64,000 nucleotides of DNA from Shewanella sp. KT0246 (lineage in GTDB: Bacteria; Pseudomonadota; Gammaproteobacteria; Enterobacterales; Shewanellaceae). The notes beneath the pieces are model-generated. The model was given only the letters and a program-made list of their open reading frames with translations. It was not told the DNA's origin and searched no databases. The translations under genes were made by a program, and so were the position numbers. The stretch is taken from positions 123,874 through 187,873 of the forward strand of contig NZ_BPEV01000003.1 of the NCBI RefSeq assembly GCF_019654955.1, read 5' to 3'. Of this stretch, positions 17,405-26,417 are shown piece by piece; the stretch's first letter is position 1, and every line of letters begins with the position of its first letter.

Positions 17405-18643
17405 ATGAAACCACAGCATTCATTTTCAGCATTATTTTTAGCCATTAGTGCGACATTTTTAGTGGGTTGTAATGAAAGCACAAGCAGTGATGCTGGTGTC
17501 GATTACGGCAATAATGGTGATACTTCTTCAGATTTTGATCAGCGCGCATTAATTACTAATATCGTTGATGGCGTTATAACGCCGACTTTCCAGCAATTTG
17601 CCGCGAAAAGCTTAACCCAGGCAAATCAAATCGAAGCGCTTTGTGTTGCTGAGTTAGGTAATCAACAAGGTTCGGTTGACGCTGCAGGGTTGCAAGCCGC
17701 CACTGAAACTGCTCAACAAGGTTGGCGCTCTGCTATGGACCAATGGCAGCGCGTTGAGGTGATGCAAATAGGGCCGCTATTAAATGATGATGGCGCATTA
17801 AGAAACAAAATATATTCTTGGCCAGTGATGAGTCGTTGTGGTGTCGATTTAGATGTCGTTTCTTATGAAAATAACGATATTAATGGTGTGCCTTACGATA
17901 TTTCAGCGCGTACACCTGCTCGAAAAGGCATGATAGCACTAGAGTATTTATTGTATAACCCAAGTCTAGAGCATAGCTGCACAGGAAGTGTCACTCCTGA
18001 AGGTTGGGATAACCGCACTGATGAGTCTCGTCGACTTGCCCGTTGTGAATTTGCCGCAGAAGTTGCTCGCGATATCAATGTGAATGCAAACGTATTAGTC
18101 ACTGAGTGGAGTGGTGATGATGGCTATGCAGCCACGTTAAAATCCGCTGGTGAAACGGGTAGTAGCTTTGCCACGGTTCATGAAGCCGTGAATAAGCTCA
18201 GCGATGCATTATTTTATATCGACAGTGTCACCAAGGACGGCAAGATAGCAACGCCACTTGGATATTTTGCCAATACTTGTGGTACCAGTGTTTGTCCGCA
18301 AGATGTTGAATCCCCTTTATCAGCTTACTCCATAGAAAATATTGCCAATAACCTCATTGCTCTCAAAGCTCTGTATGAAGGCGAAGATGGTTTGGGTTTT
18401 GATGATTACTTAGTCGATGAAAACGATGCAGCTACTGCAACCTTGATTACCCAAAGCATTGATGCAGCAATCGCCAATGCGCAAGCCTATCAGCTCAGCC
18501 TAGCTGAAACATTAACAGCCGATGAACAGCAAGTTATTGATACTCATTCGGATGTTAAGGCTGTCACCGATACGCTTAAATCAGATTTTATCAATACCTT
18601 AGCTTTAGAGTTACCACAAACATCAGCTGGAGATAACGATTAA
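17405..18643 (+). CDS. Imelysin-like (M75/IrpA) iron-regulated lipoprotein
   Basis: 412 residues. A signal peptide with lipobox (SATFLVGC) makes it a lipoprotein. The body matches the imelysin/insulin-cleaving membrane protease family: QGWRSAMDQWQRVEVMQIGP near residue 109, IYSWPVMSRCGVD, and a motif region ARKGMIALEYLLYN. In imelysins the last usually contains GxHxxE; here the His is replaced (GMIALE), so the putative metal site is altered. It is probably a substrate-binding partner of the TonB receptor rather than a protease. The stop overlaps the next start by one base (TAATG), a sign of translational coupling with the receptor gene. Confidence 0.82.
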   Translation: MKPQHSFSALFLAISATFLVGCNESTSSDAGVDYGNNGDTSSDFDQRALITNIVDGVITPTFQQFAAKSLTQANQIEALCVAELGNQQGSVDAAGLQAATETAQQGWRSAMDQWQRVEVMQIGPLLNDDGALRNKIYSWPVMSRCGVDLDVVSYENNDINGVPYDISARTPARKGMIALEYLLYNPSLEHSCTGSVTPEGWDNRTDESRRLARCEFAAEVARDINVNANVLVTEWSGDDGYAATLKSAGETGSSFATVHEAVNKLSDALFYIDSVTKDGKIATPLGYFANTCGTSVCPQDVESPLSAYSIENIANNLIALKALYEGEDGLGFDDYLVDENDAATATLITQSIDAAIANAQAYQLSLAETLTADEQQVIDTHSDVKAVTDTLKSDFINTLALELPQTSAGDND

Positions 18644-20868
18644 TGAACCGTTTATTAATGACTAAAAAGCTGGCGTTAGTGTTGGCGATACAATCTTCTT
18701 TGGTTAGTTACAGCGTAATTGCTGCAGAAGATGAAGAAAAGGCCACTAGCAACGATAGCTATATGGAACAAATGCAAATTATCGGTCGCGATCAAAGCTT
18801 AAATAAAGCCACAGGTTCAGCGACGTTAATTGATGAGTTAGCGCTAGAGCAATTCAAGTTTGATGATATTAACCGGGTGTTATATAGCGTGCCTGGGGTC
18901 AATATTCGTGAAGAAGACGGTTATGGTCTACGACCAAATATTGGTTTTCGTGGTGCAACACCTGAACGTAGTAAAAAAATTAACATTATGGAAGATGGGG
19001 TGCTTATCGGCCCTGCACCATATTCTGCGGCTTCAGCTTATTACTTTCCTATGACGGCAAAAATGACCGCTATTGAAGTATTTAAAGGTCCAGCTGCGAT
19101 TAAATATGGCCCTAATACCGTTGCGGGTTCGCTCAACATGGTGACACGCGCTGTACCGCAAGATGCTGAAGGATTAATTGATGTATCTACAGGAACCGAT
19201 GGCTTGATGAAAGCTCACGGTTACTATGGCGATACTTTTGATAACTTTGGTTTTTTAATTGAAGGCATTCACATGGAGGCCGACGGTTTTAAAGAACTTG
19301 ATGGCGGCGGTGATACTGGATTTGAAAAAAATGATGTCATGGCTAAATTACGCTACAACCTTGATGGCGATACAGTCGATCAAGTGTTCGAGCTAAAACT
19401 GGCTTATGCTAACGAAACCTCAGATGAAACCTACCTAGGTTTAAGCGATGACGACTTTGCTGCTAACCCCAATAGACGATATGTGGCGAGCCAATTGGAT
19501 AACATGGATTGGACTCATACCCAGTTCCAATTAAACCACTTTGTCACCAATGAACATTTTGAGCTGACCACACGTGTGTATCGCAATGACTTTGAACGTG
19601 CATGGTATAAGGTCAATGGGTTTAAAGGTGGTTTAGTTAATCGTAGTTTACAAGAGATCTTAGCCGATCCTGATAAAGACGAAACCAACCAACGCTTTTA
19701 TCAAATATTAACAGGACAAGAAGATAGCGTTGCTGAATATGAAAAAATGACTTTAGGTAATAACGATCGAACTTATTTTACCCAAGGTATTCAGGCTGAT
19801 TTGAACTGGAATATGGATTTACTGGGCTATAACAACCATTTTGAAGTTGGGGCACGCTTCCATCAAGATCAAATCGAGCGCGATCACACCACTGATGATT
19901 ATCTAATGCGCAGTGCAAATCTAGTGACTGACGGCGAGCCGACTAAAGCGTCGACCACTGATAGAGAAAGCACAGATGCCATTTCAATCTATTTTCAAGA
20001 TACCATTAGTATTAATGCATTAGATATTACTGCGGGTGTTCGTGGTGAGTTTATTGATGCGGAATATCAAAATCGTGCACCAGGTGCAGAGGAAGACTAC
20101 TTAAATAAAGAGACCAGTATTTGGTTACCGAGTTTAAGTTTATTCTATGCCTTGTCAGATGAGGCGGGATTATTATTTGGTGTGCATGAGGGCTTTTTAC
20201 CTACTAGCCCAAAACAAGATCCGTCAATTGAGACCGAAAGCAGCGTTAATTATGAGTTAGGTGGCCGTTATAATGATGGCAACTTTAACTTAGAAGTTAT
20301 CGGCTTTTTCAATGACATTAGTAACCTAAAAGAAGGTTGTCAGTTCTCAAGTTGTGGTAGCGATGATGATACTGAATTTAATGGCGGCGAAGTTGATGTC
20401 ATTGGTTTGGAGCTAACTTCAGGCTACGCGTTTAATATTAATGATAGCTTAGAGCTTCCTATTTCAGTTTCTTATACCTATACCGAGTCAGAATTCAAAA
20501 CGAGCTTTAGTTCAGGCTTTGATATGTGGGGCGAAATTGAAGCAGGAGATGAATTACCTTATCTACCCGAGAATCAAGTTTCATTGAATTTAGGCTTAGT
20601 AAGCAATCAGTGGGACGTTAATATGATTGTTCGCTACATTGGTGAAATGTTGGAAGCGTCAGGGGAAGGTGTGGTGCTTTCTGGCAGTAAAACTGAAGCG
20701 TTAACAGTGGTCGACATGTCTGCAAGCTATAACTTTAATGAATATGGCCTAGTGTATGTCAAAGCGGATAACGTATTTGATACTCAAGAGATTGTTAGCC
20801 GTAGACCTTATGGCGCAAGACCGAGCAAACCACAGCAATTTCAAATCGGTTATCAGTATCGTTTTTAA
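18643..20868 (+). CDS. TonB-dependent outer-membrane receptor (iron-uptake type)
   Basis: 741 residues with a signal peptide (LVLAIQSSLVSYSVIAA). The plug domain spans about 50-180 (VLYSVPGVNIREEDGYGLRP, IGFRGATPERSKKI, FKGPAAIKYGPNTVAGSLNMV). The barrel follows and ends in ...GYQYRF with C-terminal Phe, as in outer-membrane proteins. The sequence is closest in style to FecA/siderophore receptors, but there is no room for the FecA-type N-terminal signalling domain, so it should not control a sigma factor. The substrate is unknown; context with Fur box, imelysin-like and DUF4856 lipoproteins suggests ferric iron or a chelate. Confidence 0.92.
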   Translation: MNRLLMTKKLALVLAIQSSLVSYSVIAAEDEEKATSNDSYMEQMQIIGRDQSLNKATGSATLIDELALEQFKFDDINRVLYSVPGVNIREEDGYGLRPNIGFRGATPERSKKINIMEDGVLIGPAPYSAASAYYFPMTAKMTAIEVFKGPAAIKYGPNTVAGSLNMVTRAVPQDAEGLIDVSTGTDGLMKAHGYYGDTFDNFGFLIEGIHMEADGFKELDGGGDTGFEKNDVMAKLRYNLDGDTVDQVFELKLAYANETSDETYLGLSDDDFAANPNRRYVASQLDNMDWTHTQFQLNHFVTNEHFELTTRVYRNDFERAWYKVNGFKGGLVNRSLQEILADPDKDETNQRFYQILTGQEDSVAEYEKMTLGNNDRTYFTQGIQADLNWNMDLLGYNNHFEVGARFHQDQIERDHTTDDYLMRSANLVTDGEPTKASTTDRESTDAISIYFQDTISINALDITAGVRGEFIDAEYQNRAPGAEEDYLNKETSIWLPSLSLFYALSDEAGLLFGVHEGFLPTSPKQDPSIETESSVNYELGGRYNDGNFNLEVIGFFNDISNLKEGCQFSSCGSDDDTEFNGGEVDVIGLELTSGYAFNINDSLELPISVSYTYTESEFKTSFSSGFDMWGEIEAGDELPYLPENQVSLNLGLVSNQWDVNMIVRYIGEMLEASGEGVVLSGSKTEALTVVDMSASYNFNEYGLVYVKADNVFDTQEIVSRRPYGARPSKPQQFQIGYQYRF

Positions 20869-20888
20869 GCTTTATTCGATAATGTATT

Positions 20889-20918
20889 GCTCACGATGGA
20901 TTTAAATAGATCGTGAGC
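20889..20918. repeat. 9-bp inverted repeat after the TonB receptor
   Basis: GCTCACGAT (20889-20897) and ATCGTGAGC (20910-20918) are exact complements 12 bases apart. There is no T-run, so it is a weak terminator at best. It lies between the receptor and the hydroxylase gene. Confidence 0.45.
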
Positions 20919-20946
20919 GATAAGTGGTTTCGAACTTGAGGTTAGT

Positions 20947-21927
20947 ATGTCAGTGGTAGAGTTTTTATCGAGTAATTTTGTGGAGTTAATAGGGTATCCA
21001 TTAGATGCAAATAAGCGCATTTTTGGACTATACCTTGTTGGTGCAATTTTGCTGGCTATCCCTGTTTACTGGCGAATGAAAACACCTAAATCAGTGATTG
21101 GCTTTGGTCGGTTCTTGTTTCCCAAAGCCATTTACTTATCTCGCTCAGCTCAACATGATTACTTACTTTTAGTGTGTAATAAGCTGATAAAAGCTATATT
21201 ATTTGCACCGCTATTATTCACTATGGTCCCTATTGCTTTAGGGTTAAGTGATTTTTTAGAGTTGTTGTTTACGCCTATTGAACCATTAACGCAAAACCTG
21301 ACAATTATCATCACTGTATTTACGATTCTATTGTTTATTCTTGATGACTTAACCCGTTTTTTATTACATCTAGCACTCCATAAAATCCCATTTTTATGGG
21401 AGTTTCATAAAGTACATCACTCGGCCTCTGTGATGACTCCTTTTACTATTTACCGCACTCACCCCGTTGAAAGTTATTTGTATGCCTGTCGGATGGCATT
21501 AACCCAAGGGATTGCTGTAGGCATTGGTTATTACTTATTTGGCCCAAATTTGAAAATGTTTGATGTGCTGGGCGCGAATGTGTTTGTGTTTTTGTTTAAT
21601 GTGTTTGGTTCAAATTTACGTCATAGTCACATTTGGCTGTCTTGGGGGGATAAGATTGAAAACTGGTTTATCAGCCCAGCCCAGCATCAAATCCACCATT
21701 CAATTGCAAAAGAGCACCGTGATACTAATCTCGGCTCTGCATTATCGCTATGGGACAAACTTTATGGCAGTTTAATTAAAGCATCTAGTGTTAAAAGCTT
21801 AACCATTGGTGTTTCAGGTCAACCGGGCCATGACACGTTAATGGGGATTTATATTAACCCTTTCAAACACTCGTTTGGTCAATTAAGCCGGATTGTTAAG
21901 CCTAAAAAAGCATCAGATGCAGAATAG
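20947..21927 (+). CDS. Sterol desaturase/fatty acid hydroxylase family membrane protein
   Basis: 326 residues with several membrane segments (about 22-40, 80-100, 115-140, 180-200). The histidine boxes of di-iron membrane hydroxylases are present: LHLALHK, EFHKVHHS, HPVE, LRHSHIW and PAQHQIHHS. Members hydroxylate or desaturate lipids in the membrane using oxygen. It lies 79 bases after the TonB receptor on the same strand, so it may belong to the Fur-controlled unit; a di-iron enzyme in an iron operon is plausible but its substrate is not evident. Confidence 0.88.
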   Translation: MSVVEFLSSNFVELIGYPLDANKRIFGLYLVGAILLAIPVYWRMKTPKSVIGFGRFLFPKAIYLSRSAQHDYLLLVCNKLIKAILFAPLLFTMVPIALGLSDFLELLFTPIEPLTQNLTIIITVFTILLFILDDLTRFLLHLALHKIPFLWEFHKVHHSASVMTPFTIYRTHPVESYLYACRMALTQGIAVGIGYYLFGPNLKMFDVLGANVFVFLFNVFGSNLRHSHIWLSWGDKIENWFISPAQHQIHHSIAKEHRDTNLGSALSLWDKLYGSLIKASSVKSLTIGVSGQPGHDTLMGIYINPFKHSFGQLSRIVKPKKASDAE

Positions 21928-22057
21928 TTTTATGCTTTTCATAAGCTTGTGTATATTGTAGTCATCGGCTGAGTGTTTTAGGTTTTTTCTAGTACACTCT
22001 ATGCCATAAAAAGCCCAGCTCATCGAGAGAGGGATTTCTTTCACGATAAAAGAATGG

Positions 22058-22762
22058 ATGTATATGTTTTTGTCACCTTATTATGCCAAGCAAGATCAGA
22101 GCGTGTTTATTTCAGCCCAACAAGCGAGTGATTTTGCAAAACTCGTCGCTGAAGACTTTAACCCTATTCATAATGTCGGTGCGAAACGTTTTTGTGTTCC
22201 AGGTGATTTGTTATTTGCCTTAGTGTTAACCGAGCTTGGCTTAAGCCAAAATATGCAGTTTAAATTCGCAGGAATGGTAGGTGATGGCGTAGAGCTAACC
22301 CTAGACAAGCAAGCTGGCGAACAATTCAGTATTTGCGATACCAAAGGTAAAGAATACCTTCACATTGAGCGTCAAGGTGAAGTATGCCAATGCGATGTTC
22401 AAACCGCAGCGTTTATAAAAAGTTATGTGGCTTTTTCTGGGCTTAACTTTATTCATGTCTTAGTGCCGATGATGAAAGAGTACGGCATGATGATTAACCC
22501 AACACGGCCTTTAGTCATTTACGAAAGTATGTCATTTCATTTAGATACGTTTGATTTCACTGAAATGAACTTAGAGCTAATAGAACAGCATATGGACATT
22601 AATGGCAAACGTGGTGATGTCACCTTAAAGTTCGCTTTAAAAAGCGAAGGCAAGGTTATCGGTACGGGAATGAAAACATTAGTTCTGAGCGGTTTACGTG
22701 AATATGATGAAGAGCAAGCACAACAAATGTGTCACACCTATGAAAGCAGCAAACTCAGCTAA
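22058..22762 (+). CDS. DUF3581 family protein
   Basis: 234 residues, soluble. It resembles the DUF3581 family of Shewanella, Vibrio and relatives, of unknown function. The N-terminal half has AEDFNPIHNVGAKRFCVPGD, which looks like the Asp/His pocket of MaoC-type hotdog hydratases, and the C-terminal half (LKFALKSEGKVIGTGMKTLVL) looks like a second hotdog sheet. A double-hotdog acyl-binding role is my inference. A strong terminator follows, so it is probably a single-gene unit. Confidence 0.75.
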   Translation: MYMFLSPYYAKQDQSVFISAQQASDFAKLVAEDFNPIHNVGAKRFCVPGDLLFALVLTELGLSQNMQFKFAGMVGDGVELTLDKQAGEQFSICDTKGKEYLHIERQGEVCQCDVQTAAFIKSYVAFSGLNFIHVLVPMMKEYGMMINPTRPLVIYESMSFHLDTFDFTEMNLELIEQHMDINGKRGDVTLKFALKSEGKVIGTGMKTLVLSGLREYDEEQAQQMCHTYESSKLS

Positions 22763-22792
22763 TGAGTTGTTAGCCATCACAGTTTCACGTTA

Positions 22793-22824
22793 TAAAAGAG
22801 CAGCCTAATCGCTGCTCTTTTTTG
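22793..22824 (+). terminator. Rho-independent terminator after the DUF3581 gene
   Basis: AAAAGAGCAGC pairs with GCTGCTCTTTT around CTAATC, ending in a T-run. Confidence 0.9.
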
Positions 22825-22982
22825 TGGGCGTTTTCATTTGAAAAACGTTGCTTTATTCCATTAGTGAAAAGCGATATTCCGTTTTTACGCTAAGCTTGAG
22901 GTAGGATAAAATTTAGTACAAGCATTGTGGCGTTTCTCGAACAGGCAATGCGATATATTTAATTTCCGCTTGAGGCATTCAA

Positions 22983-23369
22983 ATGAAAAAATTACTACTG
23001 ATTTCACTTACCTTTTTTGCTTTCTCTGCAAGCGCAAATATCATTTATGATAAAACGGGCGTTGATGATAAAGATTTTGTTTATGACGAGCATCAATGCA
23101 CTGAAATGTCCCAACAAGTACAAAAAAATACCAGCTCTCGTGGCGTAGTGAGTAGCGCTGCAAAAGGTGCTGCAGTTGGCGCAGCTGGTACTGCAATTGC
23201 TGGTGGAAGTGGCTCTGATGGCGCTAAAATTGGTGCTGGCGTTGGGGTTGCATCAGGATTATTAGGTGGTTCTCGTGACAGACGAGCGAATGAAGCAAAT
23301 TACAAAGCAGAAAAAGAAATGGTTGTTCGTAACTGCATGGCGAATCGCGGATATACCATTTTAAACTAA
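22983..23369 (+). CDS. Exported glycine-zipper protein
   Basis: 128 residues with a signal peptide (MKKLLLISLTFFAFSASA, cleavage before Asn). The centre (about 52-100) is a glycine/alanine-rich zipper (SSAAKGAAVGAAGTAIAGG, AKIGAGVGVASGLLGG), the kind of segment that inserts in or packs on a membrane. Two cysteines (near residues 39 and 118) flank the zipper and could form a disulfide in the periplasm. The exact function is unknown. It has its own terminator. Confidence 0.75.
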   Translation: MKKLLLISLTFFAFSASANIIYDKTGVDDKDFVYDEHQCTEMSQQVQKNTSSRGVVSSAAKGAAVGAAGTAIAGGSGSDGAKIGAGVGVASGLLGGSRDRRANEANYKAEKEMVVRNCMANRGYTILN

Positions 23370-23403
23370 TCATGTTTTAGTTTTATTTTATTACGCACTA
23401 TAG

Positions 23404-23433
23404 AAAACCATGTCGAATGACATGGTTTTTTTG
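23404..23433 (+). terminator. Rho-independent terminator after the glycine-zipper gene
   Basis: AAAACCATGTC-gaat-GACATGGTTTT followed by TTT. It can act on both strands, since the next gene converges. Confidence 0.9.
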
Positions 23434-23475
23434 TTTAAGTAGTCGGCATTTTATTTATGGCTACAGTAATTATGA

Positions 23476-24108
23476 CTAGTGTATTTTGCAGCTTAAATCT
23501 GCTTGCTCAAATTGGCTAAAAATAGCTTCACCTTGATGAGTCCAAAAACTGAAGTTTTGTCCTTGGTATTTAGCGCCTGATGCAGTGCGAGTTAACAATG
23601 CTAAATTAGTGGCTTTAATATAATTTGAGGTGGGCGTTATAGTTAGCATGGCTGCGGGTAGGGTTGTGTCATTATAAAAATAAGCGGTGATTTTTGTAAG
23701 AGTATCATTAGCTTTCAAGCCGCATTCATACTGAATGGGTTCAGGTACTTCAAATTCAGCAGCAGCAATTTGTAACTCAGTTAATCGAGTTTCATAAGAT
23801 GATTGCACACATTGTTTAATATCTGTGGCTTTCCAACAATCGTTACGCCCTTTAATCCAGCCTCTTTGAAATGCTTTAAAATTTGCTAGCTCATCGTTAC
23901 CTATTTGATTGATCGCTTTTCGGTAAGTTTTAGATAACTGCACATCTAGCTTCGCTAATTGATCGTCTTTGCAAATTAATAATTCGACTTGTCCTTGAGC
24001 TTTTTGACAATCAAACGCAGGAGATATGGTGCCAGAGGCAAACACTGAAAAAGAGAATAATGCACTACAAAAAGTGAGTGAAGTGAATAGCGAGTTCTGA
24101 ATACGCAT
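23476..24108 (-). CDS. LprI-like plus MliC-like periplasmic protein (putative lysozyme inhibitor)
   Basis: 210 residues with a signal peptide ending near FSVFASG. Residues about 33-115 match the LprI N-terminal/DUF1311 domain: FDCQKAQGQVELLICKDDQLAKLD, then YRKAI and NDCWKATDIKQCVQ, with its set of conserved cysteines. Residues about 125-208 look like MliC, the inhibitor of C-type lysozyme: ECGLKANDTLTKITAYF, then TASGAKYQGQNFSFWTHQGE and a final Cys. SG.xY is the loop that enters the lysozyme active site in MliC. The protein would guard the cell wall against host or rival lysozyme. The second half is recognised by pattern only. Confidence 0.75.
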   Translation of the reverse strand: MRIQNSLFTSLTFCSALFSFSVFASGTISPAFDCQKAQGQVELLICKDDQLAKLDVQLSKTYRKAINQIGNDELANFKAFQRGWIKGRNDCWKATDIKQCVQSSYETRLTELQIAAAEFEVPEPIQYECGLKANDTLTKITAYFYNDTTLPAAMLTITPTSNYIKATNLALLTRTASGAKYQGQNFSFWTHQGEAIFSQFEQADLSCKIH

Positions 24109-24206
24109 CGTTTATAACATCCTGTTCTAAATCTCTTATAGAACAAATCATAGCGTATTCAGATTTAATTAGTACAGTTTTTAAGCGTTAGTTATTGATA
24201 CTAAAT

Positions 24207-24398
24207 TTATGCTTTGGTACTGATGATATGCCCTGCATTTCCAACAGGTTGCGGCTGAGGCTGAGTAGCTTCGATTAATTGCATTGCCATTTGCCCTTCG
24301 ACCTTTTGCTGATTTTTAGCCATAACAGCGACTTTTAAACTGCTGCCTGAATCGATATTAGTTGGCATTGATGATGGTGCATTAACAGATAAAGACAT
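24207..24398 (-). CDS. Small YjfB-like putative motility protein
   Basis: 63 residues. The pattern SSLKVAVMAKNQQKVEGQMA, then LIEATQPQPQP, then GNAGHIISTKA at the end fits the short YjfB/putative motility family (helix with VAVLKKAxDxQ, proline stretch, terminal G..I...A). The molecular function of that family is unknown. There is no signal peptide. Assignment is by pattern and moderately sure. Confidence 0.55.
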   Translation of the reverse strand: MSLSVNAPSSMPTNIDSGSSLKVAVMAKNQQKVEGQMAMQLIEATQPQPQPVGNAGHIISTKA

Positions 24399-24594
24399 GG
24401 GGGCTCACTTATTAAATTATGGCTATTCAATACGACATGTAGATAGCTTATTTTGTTATCGACCCTCCATTAAAACTCTGAAGTGTATTTTACTAATTTT
24501 TCCTAAAATGGGTATTACCTTGCGCGCAACTAAAATATACTAAGAGTAAGTTAACATCATATAAGCTAAACAACTTAAAAATTAAGGAGCGATC

Positions 24595-25032
24595 ATGAGC
24601 CACGATATTGATCCCTTAGCACTAGAAAACCAAGTGTGTTTTGCCATGTATAGTGCTACCAACGCACTTATTCGGGCATATCGTCCGTTACTGGATAAGC
24701 TTTCACTGACCTATCCACAATATTTGGTGATGATGGTACTTTGGAAAGAGTCTGGTATTAGTGTCAAGATTCTTGGTGAGAAACTGCATTTAGACTCAGG
24801 TACGTTAACACCACTCTTAAAACGTTTGGAACTTAAAGGCTTAGTGATCCGTGATCGCAATAAAGAAGACGAACGGGTTAGAGTGTTGCACCTTACAGAA
24901 GAAGGTCAAGCCTTGCATGAACAAGCTAAAGACATCCCCGAATTAATGCGTTGTAAAGTGGGCGGTAATAGCGACGAACTGCGTCAATTAAAGCAGTTAA
25001 GCGAAAAAGCGTTAAAACATTTACAAGGTTAA
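24595..25032 (+). CDS. ohrR: OhrR-type MarR family peroxide-sensing regulator
   Basis: 145 residues. The N-terminal LENQVCFAMYSATNALIRAY, then YPQYLVMMVLW, and LDSGTLTPLLKRLELKGL (winged-helix recognition region) match OhrR. The reactive cysteine is Cys15; a second cysteine at residue 120 matches the two-cysteine OhrR type in which oxidation forms a disulfide and releases DNA. No ohr peroxidase gene is next to it, which is unusual; the downstream gene is a chromate-type transporter 120 bases away without a clear terminator between. An AAGGAGCG ribosome site precedes the ATG. Confidence 0.85.
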   Translation: MSHDIDPLALENQVCFAMYSATNALIRAYRPLLDKLSLTYPQYLVMMVLWKESGISVKILGEKLHLDSGTLTPLLKRLELKGLVIRDRNKEDERVRVLHLTEEGQALHEQAKDIPELMRCKVGGNSDELRQLKQLSEKALKHLQG

Positions 25033-25158
25033 ACTAATTTACACTTCTGTCATAAAAGTTAAATTAAACTGTCATATACTCTAAATTATCATACCCATTA
25101 ATCTCAATATTGACTTGAGCACAATCCTTATATAAATGGAATTGGAAGTAGTTTGATT

Positions 25159-26310
25159 ATGTGGCAAATTTTCACCCGTTTTTTAGCATTAGGTTTTATC
25201 AGTTTTGGTGGCCCAGCAGCGCATATCGGTTACTTCAGGCAAACCTTTGTTAAAGAGCTGAACTGGCTGGATGATAAGCGCTATGGCAGTTTAGTGGCCT
25301 TAAGCCAATTTATGCCCGGACCAGGATCAAGCCAGGTAGGTTTTGCTATTGGCTATCATCGCGGCGGCCTTGCTGGCGCGATTGCCGCTTTTGTTGGTTT
25401 TACTCTACCTTCCTTTTGTTTATTATTTTTGCTGGCAGTTACCAGTGCTCATTGGCTTGAAACCCAAGTGATTGGCGGGGTTATTCATGGCCTGAAATTA
25501 CTGGCTGTAGTGGTAGTTGCTGATGCAACACTTGGGATGTTCGGTCAATTTTGTCAACGCAAAACCGCACGCATGTTAATGGTCGCTACAGCGGCAAGCA
25601 TTCTCTTATTTCCCTCGTTATTAACCCAAATCCTGGTGTTGTTAGTTGCAGCCATCATTGGTTTAGTGGTGCTGACCAAAGGCGAAAATATTACCCCAGA
25701 AAACACACCGATTAAGTTGAACTACGCTTGGCTGAGCGTATTTATATTGGGTTTATTAGCAAGCTTTTACTTTATTAATCATACCGGCACTTTAGGACAA
25801 ATTTTTGCCCAGTTTTATCAAGTAGGTAGTTTAGTTTTTGGTGGTGGTCACGTGGTACTGCCGCTACTTGAAGCCAATGTCGGCGAAATGGTGAGTTCAG
25901 ATCGCTTCTTGACGGGTTATGCTTTAGCACAAGCGGTTCCTGGACCTATGTTCACCTTGGCAACCTTTTTAGGTGCTGACCTATGGCTAGAGCAACCTAT
26001 ATTAGGTGCTATTGTCGCGACGTTAGCTATTTTCATTCCTGGCTTTTTATTAATGTTGGTGGGATTAAAAAGTTGGCATGCAATTAGTGAGCGCCCAGCC
26101 ATTTCTGGTGCGATTGCTGGCGTGAATGCCGCTGTCGTAGGATTACTGTTAGCAGCACTTTATAGTCCAGTATTTACCTCAGCAGTCGTCGAACCCATTG
26201 ATATGGCGATAGTGTTAATTGGCTTTGCGGTACTTAAAATTGCCAAACCTAATATCGTGTTGTTAGTGCTAGGTTTCGCACTAACAGGAGCACTGATAAG
26301 TTTTCTCTAA
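25159..26310 (+). CDS. chrA: ChrA family chromate transporter
   Basis: About 383 residues. It is the long form with two homologous halves, each with the CHR signature: FGGPAAHIGYFR and QFMPGPGSSQ in the first, VFGGGHVVLPLLE and QAVPGPMFTLATFLG in the second. About ten to twelve hydrophobic segments are visible. The family exports chromate or related oxyanions with protons; the actual substrate is not certain. I take ATG 25159 as start (GGAAG 10 bases upstream); TTG 25153 is the alternative. It may be co-expressed with the OhrR-type regulator upstream. Confidence 0.9.
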   Translation: MWQIFTRFLALGFISFGGPAAHIGYFRQTFVKELNWLDDKRYGSLVALSQFMPGPGSSQVGFAIGYHRGGLAGAIAAFVGFTLPSFCLLFLLAVTSAHWLETQVIGGVIHGLKLLAVVVVADATLGMFGQFCQRKTARMLMVATAASILLFPSLLTQILVLLVAAIIGLVVLTKGENITPENTPIKLNYAWLSVFILGLLASFYFINHTGTLGQIFAQFYQVGSLVFGGGHVVLPLLEANVGEMVSSDRFLTGYALAQAVPGPMFTLATFLGADLWLEQPILGAIVATLAIFIPGFLLMLVGLKSWHAISERPAISGAIAGVNAAVVGLLLAALYSPVFTSAVVEPIDMAIVLIGFAVLKIAKPNIVLLVLGFALTGALISFL

Positions 26311-26360
26311 TGGCGATAATCTAATCAAAAAACTATGGATTCGCTGTTAACAACGCATTC

Positions 26361-26391
26361 AAAAAAGGCAGCGTAATCGCTGCCTTTTTTG
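26361..26391. terminator. Bidirectional terminator between chrA and the formate dehydrogenase fusion
   Basis: AAAAAAGGCAGC-gtaatc-GCTGCCTTTTTT. A-run and T-run on both sides let it serve both converging genes. Confidence 0.9.
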
Positions 26392-26417
26392 TTTCCTTTA
26401 GCTTAATACCTCATGAG

